A stretch of DNA of 64,000 nucleotides. It comes from Sulfitobacter sp. F26169L. GTDB lineage: Bacteria > Pseudomonadota > Alphaproteobacteria > Rhodobacterales > Rhodobacteraceae. Both the position numbers and the translations under genes were made by a program. Shown here in pieces: positions 47,339 to 57,700 of the stretch (within the stretch, counting starts at the first letter, position 1; each line of letters opens with the position of its first letter). Below the pieces are notes generated by a model. The model was not told where the DNA came from, made no database searches, and was given only the letters and a program-made list of their open reading frames with translations. The stretch covers positions 62,001-126,000 of the forward strand of contig NZ_JAPMLP010000008.1 in NCBI RefSeq assembly GCF_026410285.1, in the 5' to 3' direction.

Positions 47339-48670
47339 ATGATGCGTACCCTGACCCTGTTGCTGTTTGTGCTGACTGCGCTGCCCCTTTGGGCGGAAGA
47401 GCGGCTTGTACCATCGGGTCAGGGTACGCTTGCAACCGCCATCGCCGGGGCCAACCCTGGCGATGTGCTTATTCTCCAACCGGGCCTGCACCTTGGTCCG
47501 GTCGTAATCGATCGCCCGCTGACGCTAACGGGTGGCCATGACGCAATAATCGATGGCACGGGTCAGGGTACGGTCGTAAGTATCAATGCCTCTGATGTGA
47601 TCATTCGCAACGTTACCGTGACCGGATCGGGCCTCAACAGTGAAGAGACAGACGCGGGCATCAAGGTCCTCAAAAAGGCCGATCGCGCCATCATCGAAAA
47701 CAACCGTGTGCTGGGTAATCTGCATGGCATTGATGTGCACGGCGGACATGATGCGCAGGTGCGGAGCAATACAATCGAGGGCACGCAACAGCGGCGCATG
47801 AACGACCGTGGAAACGGGATTTATATCTGGAATTCACCGGGAACGGTAGTCGAGGGAAATTCCGTCCGTTGGGGCCGTGACGGGATATTCTCCAACACCT
47901 CGCGCAAAGGGATTTACAGAAATAACCTGTTCCGCGATTTGCGGTTTGCGGTCCATTATATGTACACTAACGATTCCGAAGTATCGGGCAATGTGTCGAT
48001 CGGCAACCACCTCGGTTATGCCATCATGTTTTCGAACAAGGTAATCATCAAGGACAATCTGAGCCTGTCGGACCGCAGTCATGGTGTCATGCTGAATTTC
48101 GCCAACAACGCGGATGTATCGGGAAATCTGGTGCGCGGCGGGGCGGACAGGTGTACCTTTATCTACAACGCACATAAAAACCTGATCTATGGAAACCGTT
48201 TCGAGGGGTGCAATATCGGCATCCATTTCACCGCCGGTTCGGAACGCAATGTGCTGACCGGAAACGCGTTTTTGGGTAACCGCACGCAGGTAAAATATGT
48301 GGGCACCCGTGATATCGAATGGAGCTTTGAAGGCAGGGGCAATTACTGGTCCGATCACGCCAGCTTTGATCTGGGTGGTGACGGGATTGCCGACAGTGCA
48401 TTCCGGCCCAATGATCTGATGGATCACATCCTCTGGTCACAGCCTGCGGCATCATTGCTGACCGGCGCCCCTGTGGTGCAACTTATCCGCTGGGCGCAAT
48501 CAAGCTTTCCCGCGACGCTGCCCGGTGGTGTTATTGATTCAAACCCGCTTATGACAGCACCGACCATTGAAATACCCTTAAAATATCTCGCCATGGAGGC
48601 CGAAGCGGCCGAGCGGTGGAGTGAAAGCGAACCCGATGACTTCGACATTAACGATCTCTCATCTCACTAA
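47339..48670 (+). CDS. nosD: NosD, periplasmic copper-site maturation protein
   Basis: 443 residues with a signal peptide (TLTLLLFVLTALPLWA). Pectate-lyase-like right-handed beta-helix repeats fill the protein (SINASDVIIRNVTVTGSGLN, VRGGADRCTFIYNAHKNLIY), the CASH/NosD fold. It is needed, with NosF and NosY, to assemble the CuZ cluster. It starts 3 bp after the nosZ stop and overlaps nosF by 35 bp. Confidence 0.96.
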   Translation: MMRTLTLLLFVLTALPLWAEERLVPSGQGTLATAIAGANPGDVLILQPGLHLGPVVIDRPLTLTGGHDAIIDGTGQGTVVSINASDVIIRNVTVTGSGLNSEETDAGIKVLKKADRAIIENNRVLGNLHGIDVHGGHDAQVRSNTIEGTQQRRMNDRGNGIYIWNSPGTVVEGNSVRWGRDGIFSNTSRKGIYRNNLFRDLRFAVHYMYTNDSEVSGNVSIGNHLGYAIMFSNKVIIKDNLSLSDRSHGVMLNFANNADVSGNLVRGGADRCTFIYNAHKNLIYGNRFEGCNIGIHFTAGSERNVLTGNAFLGNRTQVKYVGTRDIEWSFEGRGNYWSDHASFDLGGDGIADSAFRPNDLMDHILWSQPAASLLTGAPVVQLIRWAQSSFPATLPGGVIDSNPLMTAPTIEIPLKYLAMEAEAAERWSESEPDDFDINDLSSH

Positions 48671-49532
48671 GGCCTTTGGCGGGGTGAAGGCCCTGTCGGA
48701 TGTGTCACTGGATGTGGCCGCAGGTGAGCGGGTCGCATTGCTGGGCCATAATGGCGCTGGAAAATCGACCCTGATGAAAGTGATTTTGGGCTTGATTGCA
48801 GCGGACAGTGGCGAAATTTCTGTCTGTGGCAGCGCACCGGGAGACGCCGCTGCGCGCGCCAGGGTCGCCTATTTGCCCGAAAATGCGACCTTCCATTCCG
48901 CGCTGACAGGATTGGAGCAAATCACCTATTACCTTCGGTTACGCGGCGAGGATACATCGGGGGCGATGACGCTGCTCGACAAGGTCGGGCTGGGCCATGC
49001 AGCCAATCGCAGAATCGGCACGTATTCAAAAGGCATGCGGCAACGTGTTGGACTGGCGCAGACGCTGATCGGGCGTCCTGACCTGCTGATACTGGACGAG
49101 CCGACAAGCGGTCTTGATCCCGTCTCGCGCCGCGACTTTTACCAACTTCTGGACGGGCTTGCGGCGGAGGGCGCTGCGATCCTGCTGTCCAGCCATGCCT
49201 TGACTGAAGTAGAGGCGCGCACCGACCGTCTGCTAATTCTGTCGGGCGGCAAAATGGTCGCGACCGGATCCTTGACAGATTTGCGGCGCGAAGCGGCATT
49301 GCCTGTGGCAATGCATATCACTGCCATCAACGGCTATGATGCCGATGTCTTGTCGGTCTTGCCGGATGCTATCCGAGTGGGCAGCGCCCTGCACCTGACC
49401 TGCACCCAAGAAGAAAAGCTTGGTACCCTCGCTCTGGTTGCAGGCCTCAAGGAAAAGGTGGCGGACATCGACGTCATCCCGCCCAGCCTTGAAGACATTT
49501 ATAGTCATTTCAGCCGGAGGGACGGCCAATGA
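48636..49532 (+). CDS. nosF: NosF, ABC transporter ATP-binding protein
   Basis: 298 residues from ATG 48636 (MTSTLTISHLTKAFGGVKAL), inside the nosD end; a GTG at 48621 is an alternative. Walker A GHNGAGKST, Q-loop region, signature YSKGMRQRVGLAQ, Walker B LLILDEPTSGLDP and the switch His in LLSSHAL are all intact. It energises the NosDFY complex, thought to process or move sulfur or copper species for CuZ. Its stop overlaps the nosY start by 4 bp. Confidence 0.96.
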   Translation: MTSTLTISHLTKAFGGVKALSDVSLDVAAGERVALLGHNGAGKSTLMKVILGLIAADSGEISVCGSAPGDAAARARVAYLPENATFHSALTGLEQITYYLRLRGEDTSGAMTLLDKVGLGHAANRRIGTYSKGMRQRVGLAQTLIGRPDLLILDEPTSGLDPVSRRDFYQLLDGLAAEGAAILLSSHALTEVEARTDRLLILSGGKMVATGSLTDLRREAALPVAMHITAINGYDADVLSVLPDAIRVGSALHLTCTQEEKLGTLALVAGLKEKVADIDVIPPSLEDIYSHFSRRDGQ

Positions 49533-50353
49533 TTGCGCGTATATTTGCCACTGCCATCACCGAAGCGCACATTGCGCGACGCAACCGCTGGGTGCTGATC
49601 GCAGTGGGGTTGATGGTGGTCTTCTCGCTGGTGCTTTCGGCTGTCGGCTCCGCCCCCAGTGGCGGGCTTGGGGCGGACAGACTCTCTGTCACGGTTGCGT
49701 CGCTGACCTCGCTTTCGGTCTATCTGGTGCCTTTGGTCGCGTTGCTCATGTCCTTCGACGCTGTTGCGGGGGAGGTTGAGCGGGGCACGCTTCCTCTGCT
49801 GCTTACCTATCCGGTGGCGCGTTGGGAAATTCTGGCGGGTAAGCTGGTGGCGCATACTGGTATTCTGCTTGTCGCTCTGGTGGCTGGTTACGGCGCGGCA
49901 GCCCTTATCGCCGTTGCTGGCGATCCCGCCGCAGCTGCCGGTTTCGCAGCCTTGTGGCGGCTGACATGGGCATCAACCCTTTTGGGCGCAACGTTCCTTG
50001 GGATCGGTTATGCCCTGTCGTCTCTGGCGCGCCGCGCGTCCGGTGCTGCGGGTCTGGCGATCGGGCTTTGGCTGGGGCTGGTGGTGCTTTATGATCTCGC
50101 ACTGTTGGCAGCGGTTGTGGCCGATGATGGTGGTATCTTCACCACCCGGTTTTTTCCCGCAGCCTTGCTTGCAAACCCTGCCGACGCTTTTCGTCTGTTC
50201 AACCTGACCGCCTCGCAGGCCACTGCGGCGGCCTCCGGTATCGGCGCTGCTGGTGCTACGATTGCGCTGTGGAAATCGCTGGTGTCGGTTCTGGTCTGGC
50301 CTCTGATTGCCCTCGGTTTCGCAACGCTGACCTTTCGAAAGGTCGAGCCATGA
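49529..50353 (+). CDS. nosY: NosY, ABC transporter permease
   Basis: 274 residues, six membrane helices, ABC2 permease type. Landmarks: DAVAGEVERGTLPLLLTYPV after the second helix (a typical coupling region), then RWEILAGKLVAHTGILLVAL and GATFLGIGYALSSLARRAS. It forms the membrane part of the NosDFY assembly machine. The start overlaps nosF and the stop overlaps nosL (ATGA both sides). Confidence 0.96.
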   Translation: MIARIFATAITEAHIARRNRWVLIAVGLMVVFSLVLSAVGSAPSGGLGADRLSVTVASLTSLSVYLVPLVALLMSFDAVAGEVERGTLPLLLTYPVARWEILAGKLVAHTGILLVALVAGYGAAALIAVAGDPAAAAGFAALWRLTWASTLLGATFLGIGYALSSLARRASGAAGLAIGLWLGLVVLYDLALLAAVVADDGGIFTTRFFPAALLANPADAFRLFNLTASQATAAASGIGAAGATIALWKSLVSVLVWPLIALGFATLTFRKVEP

Positions 50354-50916
50354 TCCGTTTGCTGTGCATCTTGGCCCTTGTTTCTCTGGTCGCCTGCAAA
50401 GAGGAGGCGGCGCAAGATACGTCCCCCCTTCCGCTGACGGTCGAGGCGGTCGGGCATTTCTGCCAAATGAACCTGTTCGAGCATGAAGGACCGAAAGGAC
50501 AGGCCCATTTGAACGGTCTGCCACAGATGCCGCTGTTTTTTAGCCAAGTGCGCGATGTGGTTGCATACCTGCGCCTACCTGAGCAGACCCACGAAGTGCT
50601 GGCTGTGTGGGTAAACGATATGGGAGCACCGGAGGCTAATTGGTCTGCTCCCGGAACCACCAACTGGATTGATGCCGAAGAGGCGCACTACGTGGTGGGC
50701 AGTCGTCTGATTGGCGGGATGGGCGCGCCGGAACTTGTTCCCTTTTCGGATGCTGCCAAAGCGCGGGCATTTGCTACGGAAAATGGCGGCAAGGTCATGC
50801 GATTGACGCAGATACCCGATGAAGCCGTGCTGGCTCCCGTCACGCTTGAAGGTGAGAGCGACGATGCCGATTTCGAACAACGCCTGCGCGCTCTTTCGCG
50901 CAAATCAGGAGATTAG
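50350..50916 (+). CDS. nosL: NosL, copper-chaperone lipoprotein
   Basis: 188 residues from ATG 50350, coupled to nosY. Lipobox ALVSLVAC with lipidated C16. The mature protein carries the Cu(I)-binding C38-Q-M40 (VGHFCQMNLFEHEGPKG) and other family features (MPLFFSQVRDVVAYLRLPEQ, WVNDMGAP). It delivers copper to NosZ in the periplasm. An upstream ORF start at 50269 is rejected as it overlaps nosY. Confidence 0.95.
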   Translation: MIRLLCILALVSLVACKEEAAQDTSPLPLTVEAVGHFCQMNLFEHEGPKGQAHLNGLPQMPLFFSQVRDVVAYLRLPEQTHEVLAVWVNDMGAPEANWSAPGTTNWIDAEEAHYVVGSRLIGGMGAPELVPFSDAAKARAFATENGGKVMRLTQIPDEAVLAPVTLEGESDDADFEQRLRALSRKSGD

Positions 50917-50920
50917 AACC

Positions 50921-51838
50921 ATGACAACCCGCCGTCGTTTCCTCGCCATCAGCGCTGCTGCCGCAACTTTTCCAAGCGTTGGTAGCACCGCATCCGTTTA
51001 TACTTGGCAGGGTGTCGCCCTTGGGGCACGCGCAACTTTGCGGCTTGAGCATACGGACGCGAAGGCCATCAGCGAGCGGGTGGCATCAGAAATTTCGCGG
51101 CTCGAAGATATCTTCAGTCTATACCGCCCTGATAGCAGTTTGATGCAACTGAACCAGACGGGCAGGCTCGATGCTCCGCCTTTCGAATTGCTCGAATGTC
51201 TTACTCTTGCCGGTGCTGTACACAAGGCAAGCGAGGGACAGTTCGATGTGACTATTCAACCTTTGTGGGCTTGCTATGCCGATGCTTCTGTGTTGGGACA
51301 AACGCCTGAACGCAACGCTCTGAGCGCGGCTCTCTCGCGAACAGGTTGGGCGCATGTTCGTTTCCACGCCTCTTCCGTTCAATTGAAACCGGACATGGCA
51401 CTCACGCTTAACGGTATTGCGCAGGGGTATATCGCAGACCGTGTGGCCGTCATGCTGGAGGCTGAAGGGCTCACTAACGTTCTTGTCGACACAGGTGAGT
51501 ATCGCGCTTTGGGCAGTCACCCAAACGGGCGGGCTTGGCCTGTCAAATTAGCTGCGGGGGGGGAGGTTCCGCTCGCATCCCGCGCGCTTGCCACCTCTGC
51601 TCCTTTGGGAACGACGTTTGATACAGATGCGCAGGTCGGGCATATACTTGATCCCCGCACGGGCCTTCCTGCACCCGCTTTGTGGAAGGAAATTTCAATC
51701 TCTGCGGGTTCTGCCGCTCTTGCGGATGCGCTTTCTACTGCGGCCTGCCTGTGCGAGAGCGAAATGGCGATGGAACAGCTCGTCGAGAAATTTGCAGGTA
51801 CACGTATCGAGGCGGCTGTGCCATTCCGCCGTCTTTAG
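50921..51838 (+). CDS. nosX: NosX, FAD:protein FMN transferase (ApbE family)
   Basis: 305 residues from ATG 50921, preceded by AGGAG. Tat-type signal TRRRFLAISAAAATFPSVGS. ApbE features: SLYRPDSSLMQLNQTG, the FDVTIQPLW segment, LNGIAQGYIADRVA, and VDTGEYRALGSHPNGRAWPV near the nucleotide site; AGSAALADALSTAACL near the C-terminus. It transfers FMN from FAD onto a Thr in the periplasm; the target is almost certainly T156 of NosR in the same operon. It is the last gene of the cluster. Confidence 0.95.
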   Translation: MTTRRRFLAISAAAATFPSVGSTASVYTWQGVALGARATLRLEHTDAKAISERVASEISRLEDIFSLYRPDSSLMQLNQTGRLDAPPFELLECLTLAGAVHKASEGQFDVTIQPLWACYADASVLGQTPERNALSAALSRTGWAHVRFHASSVQLKPDMALTLNGIAQGYIADRVAVMLEAEGLTNVLVDTGEYRALGSHPNGRAWPVKLAAGGEVPLASRALATSAPLGTTFDTDAQVGHILDPRTGLPAPALWKEISISAGSAALADALSTAACLCESEMAMEQLVEKFAGTRIEAAVPFRRL

Positions 51839-52337
51839 AATAAAGCGTGCGCACCTGCTTTGGTGGCAGTTTTTGGCACGCTTAACTCCATTGGGCTAAA
51901 ACCTTCTGGCCGGATTAGATTGCTCGCTGCAGTCCTAGAAGGACGAGTTGCGTCGGAGTGGTGACGCCTCGTTGACAGGCTTGCCATGAAGCTCAAGGTG
52001 CAGATGCTTCGTGCTAGAGAATTCGTCCGGCCACGCGAAACTTGTGCGTGTCTATCAGCCGCACGATTACTCTTCCCTAGATATTCATTCGAAAAGACAG
52101 CTAAAATATTTTGCGTTGAATTAATAAAAATTCAACCTCACTTCGGAAGCTGAATTTCCGAGCCAGAAAATTCGCGCTGCGACATCATCGTATAAGTTCG
52201 ACGTCACTATTGCGCACCGGACTAACCCGTGAGTAATTCGATTGTCTGACGCCAGAACAGTTGCAAGCTTTTTTGAATGATGTATGGTTATAGTACTATA
52301 ACCATTCCTTCGTCAGCCTTATTCCCGTTTCAGTTGA
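51839..52337. other. intergenic region between nosX and the efflux operon
   Basis: About 500 bp without a gene. An 8-bp inverted repeat AAGCGTGC/GCACGCTT at 51843-51850 and 51876-51883, directly after nosX, may be a terminator stem but lacks a T-run. The promoter and palindrome of the efflux operon are at the right end. Confidence 0.55.
52273..52305 (+). promoter_or_regulatory. promoter with overlapping 22-bp palindromic operator
   Basis: A perfect 22-bp palindrome, ATGGTTATAGT/ACTATAACCAT, at 52284-52305. A -35 TTGAAT (52273-52278) and -10 CTATAA (52296-52301) are spaced 17 bp, so the palindrome covers the spacer and -10. This is the arrangement expected for TetR repression, and a TetR gene is second in the operon. 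Confidence 0.75.
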
Positions 52338-52763
52338 ATGGAGTTCGAACTTGTGAAAGTTGCGATTGGACGAAAAACAAGCCCATCCAGACAGATGAGA
52401 GGCATTGCACTGGTTGCAATTGTGTTCGGGCTGGTCACATTGTTTTCCGGCGGCAGCGTCTTGTTTGGCACCGGCAATGCCCGCGAAATGGCGGGCGCCT
52501 ATGTTCCGTTTGTTGTCATGTTCAACTTCATTGCCGGATTCATTTACATCCTCGCTGGGGCCGGCATCTGGCAAGGGCGCGCTTGGGCATTCAAGCTTTC
52601 CATACTGATCGCGGTTGCAACGGCAGCGGCGGCATTGATCTTTGGTGCTTTAATCCTTCAGGGCAGCGCCTTCGAGGTGCGAACCGTTGGTGCGCTGGCT
52701 GTCAGGACGGGCTTTTGGACAGTGATCGCGCTTTTTCTGCACGGACGGACAGGCCGCCTATGA
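52338..52763 (+). CDS. small four-helix membrane protein in the efflux operon
   Basis: 141 residues with four hydrophobic helices (GIALVAIVFGLVTLFSGGSV, AYVPFVVMFNFIAGFIYILA, LSILIAVATAAAALIFGALI, VRTGFWTVIALFLH). The ATG at 52338 lacks a good ribosome site; a GTG at 52353 has GGAG upstream and may be the true start. The stop overlaps the TetR start (ATGA). It is the first gene after the palindrome, so it is likely repressed with the operon. No function is known. Confidence 0.7.
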   Translation: MEFELVKVAIGRKTSPSRQMRGIALVAIVFGLVTLFSGGSVLFGTGNAREMAGAYVPFVVMFNFIAGFIYILAGAGIWQGRAWAFKLSILIAVATAAAALIFGALILQGSAFEVRTVGALAVRTGFWTVIALFLHGRTGRL

Positions 52764-53368
52764 AAGAGCGGAAATCGCAACAGGATCGTAAAGCCGAGAT
52801 ACTGCAGGCTTCTCTCGATCTGGCCTTTGAGGCGGGACCGGATAGACTGACAACGGGGATGATAGCGGATAGGCTCGGGCTGACGCAGCCGGCGATCTAC
52901 AAGCACTTCAAAAACAAGGAAGATATCTGGCAGGGTGTCGCCAACAGTCTATGCGACCAGATTTTGGCTAATATTGTAAAGTCGGGGGAATCATCACCGA
53001 CGCCTGATAGTCGCATTCGAAAGCTTGTTTTGGGTCACCTGCGTCTGGTGCAAGTCAATCCCGCCCTGCCGCAGATTATGGTGATGCGTGACCCTACAGA
53101 GGCACAAAGCGCATCCCTCACACAGATCAGGGCGAGCATGTCGAAGTTCCGTGAGGAGTTACTAGACACGATTCGCCAAGCGCAAGCAGCCAGGCAGCTC
53201 CGTGCGGATATCAGCGCGTCAGATATTGCCGCCTTGATTTTCGGGATCATACAAGGCCTTGCATTGAGGCTGCTTCTTACGCGTGATCCCGAGATATTGT
53301 TGAGAGAAGGGGAACGGCTGCTGGATTTGCAGCTATCGCTACTAACATCGGAAGGAGACAGTATTTGA
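52760..53368 (+). CDS. TetR/AcrR-family repressor
   Basis: 202 residues. N-terminal HTH: RKAEILQASLDLAFEAGPDR, then MIADRLGLTQPAIYKHFKNK, the TetR consensus with IYKHFKNKEDI. The remaining helical domain would bind an unknown ligand, perhaps an efflux substrate. It is coupled to the genes on both sides (ATGA and TTGA overlaps) and probably binds the 22-bp palindrome at 52284, repressing its own operon. Confidence 0.92.
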   Translation: MKERKSQQDRKAEILQASLDLAFEAGPDRLTTGMIADRLGLTQPAIYKHFKNKEDIWQGVANSLCDQILANIVKSGESSPTPDSRIRKLVLGHLRLVQVNPALPQIMVMRDPTEAQSASLTQIRASMSKFREELLDTIRQAQAARQLRADISASDIAALIFGIIQGLALRLLLTRDPEILLREGERLLDLQLSLLTSEGDSI

Positions 53369-54723
53369 GAAATGTCTTGAAACTGCTGTTCGTTACGGTG
53401 CCGCTGGTTGCGATCGGGGCCGGCATACTTGCCTATACCATTGCAAACCGTCCACCTCCCGAGCGTATCGCGCTAACAGAGCGGCCTACGCCGGTGCGCG
53501 TGATCATCGCGCGCAACCGGGCTGTCACTCCCAGTATCGTCGGATTTGGCCTGATCAATCCGGCCAGAACCTACGAGGCAATCGCGCAGGTGGGTGGCAC
53601 GGTAAGCTATATGAACCCCGGCTTGGCGAAAGGCGCGATTTTGCCATCCGGCGCCGTGTTGATCCGTCTTTCTCCGGCTGATTTCAATCTCGCCATAGCG
53701 CAAGCCGATGCCAATATTCGAGCCGCCGAGGCACGGTTGGAGGAATTGACGGTGTCCGAGATCAACCAAACCGCGTCGTTGGAAATCGAGAAACAGACTT
53801 TGGCACTGAAAGAAGCGGATCTGGACCGCGCCGAAACCCTGCTGTCGGGCGGCACTGTTCCAGCGACAGTGCGTGATGCGGCCCGAGCGGCACTTTTGGC
53901 GCAACGCCAAAAAGTCCAGAATGTCGAAAGCGCGCTGGCTTTGCTGCCAACACAGCGCACGGTGCAAACCGAGCAGATTGCCGTTTACCGATCAAACCTC
54001 GAAACTGCGAAGCTGAGCCTTGAGCGCACTGAACTGACGCTGCCCTTTGCCGCGCGGGTTTCTTCTACATCTGTAGAGGTTGGGCAATTCGTGAGGGTCG
54101 GCCAGACCGCAGCTGTGCTGAACGGCATCGACGCTGCCGAGGTGGAGGCGCAAGTTTCGATCACGACAATGCGCAATTTGATGCAATCGACAGACCGAGG
54201 CGCTGACTCCGTCCCGGTCGATCCGTCAAGGATGACCGAAATTCTTCGTGACATGGGTCTTTCGGCAGAGGTGCACTTGCGGCTGGGTCAGGATGTTTTG
54301 ACATGGGCCGCGTCGGTAGAGCGAATAAGCGATACAATCGATCAGAAAACCGGAACGTTAGGCGTGATCGTTCGTGTTGATTCCGCCTATACAGATGCAA
54401 AACCCGGCAAGCGCCCGCCTCTGACCAAGGGGATGTTCGTCGAAGTTACCTTGAAGGCGCAACAGATCAACGGTTTCGTCGTTCCGCGTAGCGCCTTACG
54501 GGATGGGCAACTGATGGTGGCTGATGCGGAAGACCGGTTGCACCTGCTTCCGGTGGGGTTTGATATGGTGCAGGACGGGATCGCCGTGATTACAAGTGGC
54601 ATCGCTGAGGGCGCGCGCATTGTTGTCAGCACACCAAGCCCGACCATTTCGGGTATGCTGTTGGACGTCACCGAAGACCGGGCCTTGATGGCGCAGCTTG
54701 CTGCGCAGGGCAGCACAGAATGA
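53365..54723 (+). CDS. RND efflux periplasmic adaptor (membrane fusion protein)
   Basis: 452 residues. The start is the TTG at 53365, supported by GGAG 9-10 nt upstream and a 4-bp overlap with the repressor stop. An N-terminal anchor (LLFVTVPLVAIGAGILAYTI) precedes the barrel-sandwich/lipoyl half-motif (AQVGGTVSYMNPGLAKGAIL), a long alpha-hairpin (~110-220) and the beta-barrel and membrane-proximal domains (VVPRSALRDGQLMVADAEDR). It links the RND pump to an outer-membrane channel, which is not encoded here. Confidence 0.92.
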   Translation: MRNVLKLLFVTVPLVAIGAGILAYTIANRPPPERIALTERPTPVRVIIARNRAVTPSIVGFGLINPARTYEAIAQVGGTVSYMNPGLAKGAILPSGAVLIRLSPADFNLAIAQADANIRAAEARLEELTVSEINQTASLEIEKQTLALKEADLDRAETLLSGGTVPATVRDAARAALLAQRQKVQNVESALALLPTQRTVQTEQIAVYRSNLETAKLSLERTELTLPFAARVSSTSVEVGQFVRVGQTAAVLNGIDAAEVEAQVSITTMRNLMQSTDRGADSVPVDPSRMTEILRDMGLSAEVHLRLGQDVLTWAASVERISDTIDQKTGTLGVIVRVDSAYTDAKPGKRPPLTKGMFVEVTLKAQQINGFVVPRSALRDGQLMVADAEDRLHLLPVGFDMVQDGIAVITSGIAEGARIVVSTPSPTISGMLLDVTEDRALMAQLAAQGSTE

Positions 54724-57700
54724 TCAGGTTCTTCGCGGGTCATCCAACTATTGCGAACCTGCTGATGATCTTCTTCCTCGTGACGGGTCTATTCGTGGCG
54801 CCAACCCTGTTGCGCGAAACCTTCCCGCGCGCCGATCAGAACGAAGTGGAAATCGCAGTACCTTATCCGGGTGCGCGCCCTGAAGACGTTGAAAGTGCGA
54901 TTTGCAAGCGCATTGAAAACGCGCTTGATGCGGTGACGGGCATCGAGCGTCATTCTTGCGAGGCGCGGGAAAGCTCCGCGCGATCCGTAGTGAAGATGCG
55001 CGAAGGTGAGAATTTCCAAAGCTTCATGGCGGAAGTGAAGTCCGAAATCGACGCGATCACCGATTTTCCTGATCGTGCCGAAACCGCCCGTGTCAGACCG
55101 TTGGATCAGACCGATTTCGTGGCCTCGGTTGCCATCACCGGCCCCGCTACCAGAACCGACCTGAAAGACTACGGCGAGCAGGTGCGCACGCGTATGCTGC
55201 AATGGGGCGGTATTCCCAAAGTTGATCTTCGAGGGTTTTCTACCCGTGAGTTGCAGATCGGCCTGAGGCCCGAGGCGCTGCACCAGTTCGGCGTTTCTGT
55301 TTCTGATATTGCACGGGCAGTGCAGGCGGGCAGTCTGGATCTACCGGCGGGCACTATCGAGACCTCAACCGAGACCCTGCTGATCCGCATTGCCGAGGAA
55401 CGGCGCGATGTTAACGATCTGGCGGGCTTAATTGTGCGTTCTTCAGCAGGGGGAGGTCAGGTCCGGCTGGGAGATATTGCCGAAATCACCGAACAGTTCG
55501 CGCTGGAAGATGATGCGGTTGTGTTCGACGGGCGGCCCGCGGCAATTCTGGATATCCACAAGACCCGTGCTGAGGATTCACTGCGCATCATCGACGCACT
55601 AGACGCTTTTTTGACATCCGAGCGCCAACAGGCGCCGCTGGGGGTGATCATGGAAATCAGCACCGATGCGGCCTCGGTGGTGCGTGATCGTTTGACGTTG
55701 GTGGTGGTCAACGGTTTGCAGGGATTGGCGCTGGTTTTTCTGGTATTGTGGCTGTTCTTTGGCTTTCGGTTTTCGTTCTGGGTCACCATGGGCCTGCCAG
55801 TTTCGTTTATGGGAGGCGTCGCGCTGATGGGGTTGGTCGGTTATTCGCTCAACCTGATGACCACACTTGGCTTGCTGATCGTCATCGGGTTGTTGATGGA
55901 CGACGCTATTGTCATCGCCGAGAACATCGCCCGCTTGCGTGAGAAGGGACGTAGTGCGATGGACGCTGCTGTTGATGGCGCGGTGCAGGTATTTCCCAAT
56001 GTGCTTGCATCATTCGGCACAACAGCGATGATTTTCGGGTCATTGGCGTTCTTGGAAGGTGATCTTGGCGCGATTCTGCGGGTTGTGCCGGTGGTGATGT
56101 TATTCGTGTTGATGATTTCGCTGATAGAGGCGTTTCTGATCCTGCCACATCATCTTATCCATTCTCTTGAGACGCGCACAAAGCCGAGCGGTATTTCGGC
56201 CCGTGTCGAAGCCGCTATCGTTTGGGCGCGCGAGCGGTTTGTGGGGCCGCTGGTGGATTTTACCATTCGCTGGCGCTATGTGACGGCGGGCGCGAATATT
56301 GCGGTTTTGCTTGTCTCGGTAGCCATGCTGACGGGCGGCTACCTGAAATTCACCGCTTTCCCGGAACTGGATGGTGATACGATTGTGGCGCGTGTTCTGC
56401 TACCGCAAGGCACGCCGCTATCACGCACCGAAGCGATTGTGGCTGAACTGGAGGACGGGCTTGCGCAGGTAAATGAACAGCTATCACCAGAGCAGCCTGA
56501 TGGCGCGGACCTGATCCGCCATATCTCGGTCTATTACGGCCTCAACCGTGACGCATTTGAAACCGGCGCTCATGTCGCCACTGTCAGCGTCGATTTGCTG
56601 CCTTCGGCAGACCGTGTCAGCCGCCCCGATGCAATTATGCAGTTATGGCGCGAGATCGTCGGTCCGGTTCCCGATGTGATCAGCTTGAAATTCGCTGAAT
56701 CGACCATTGGTCCGGCTGGCATCGCCATTGACCTGCGCCTGAAAGGAGATGATCTAAAGATACTTAAATCAGCCTCGCTCGAATTGCAGGACTGGTTGTG
56801 GCAATACAACGGCGTCACGTCCGTTCTGGATGATTTGCGACCAGGAAAGCGGGAACTACGCATCACTCTAAATGATGCCGCCGGACCATTGGGTGTGACG
56901 GCAGCGATGATCGCCGACCAGCTTCGCGCAGCTTATTTCGGGATTACAATCAGCGAAATGCAGATCGATGGAAGCTTGTTGGAGGTCACAGCACAGTTGG
57001 CTGCTCAGGCGCGGAGCAGTGAACGGGTATTCGATAATTTTATTATCACCAGTGGCAACGGATCAAATGTACCGCTTGGGGTGGTAGCGCATGTCGAGAC
57101 CGGACAGGGATATGCCCGCATCAACCGCGAGAACGGTGTCCGCACTGTGACGGTGCAGGGTACAATCGACACGCGCGTCGCCAATGCTAACGCAATTGTC
57201 GACGATACGTTGGCCCGTTTCGTTCCCGACCTGCGGGCGAACTATCCGGGAATTGCGGTCACTGTCGAAGGTCAGAATTCCGAAGCAGGGAAGACCCAGA
57301 AATCGATGCTAAAAGGGTTTCTCTTCGGGCTGATCGGGGTGTTTCTACTCCTTAGCTTTTTGTTTCGATCCTATATCGAGCCGGTAGTGGTCATGATGGT
57401 CATTCCGCTGTCACTGCCCGGCGCAATATTCGGCCATATGGCAATGGGGTTGGACTTTTCTATGCCTAGCATGTTGGGGTTTGTGGCGCTGGCGGGCGTG
57501 GTGGTTAATAACTCGATCCTGCTGGTCGATTTCGTGAAACGCGAACATGGTGATGCGTCGACTGTTGCTATTGCTGCGGGCCGCGCTGCGCGCGCCAGAT
57601 TCCGAGCGATTTTTCTGACCACCACCACGACAGCCGCGGGACTGCTCCCAATTCTGACGGAGACAAGCCTGCAGGCACAAATCCTGATACCTCTGGTGGC

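Noticed and set aside
46442-47491. 349-aa minus-strand frame opposite nosZ
   Set aside because: A shadow of nosZ codon usage; nosZ is certain on the plus strand.
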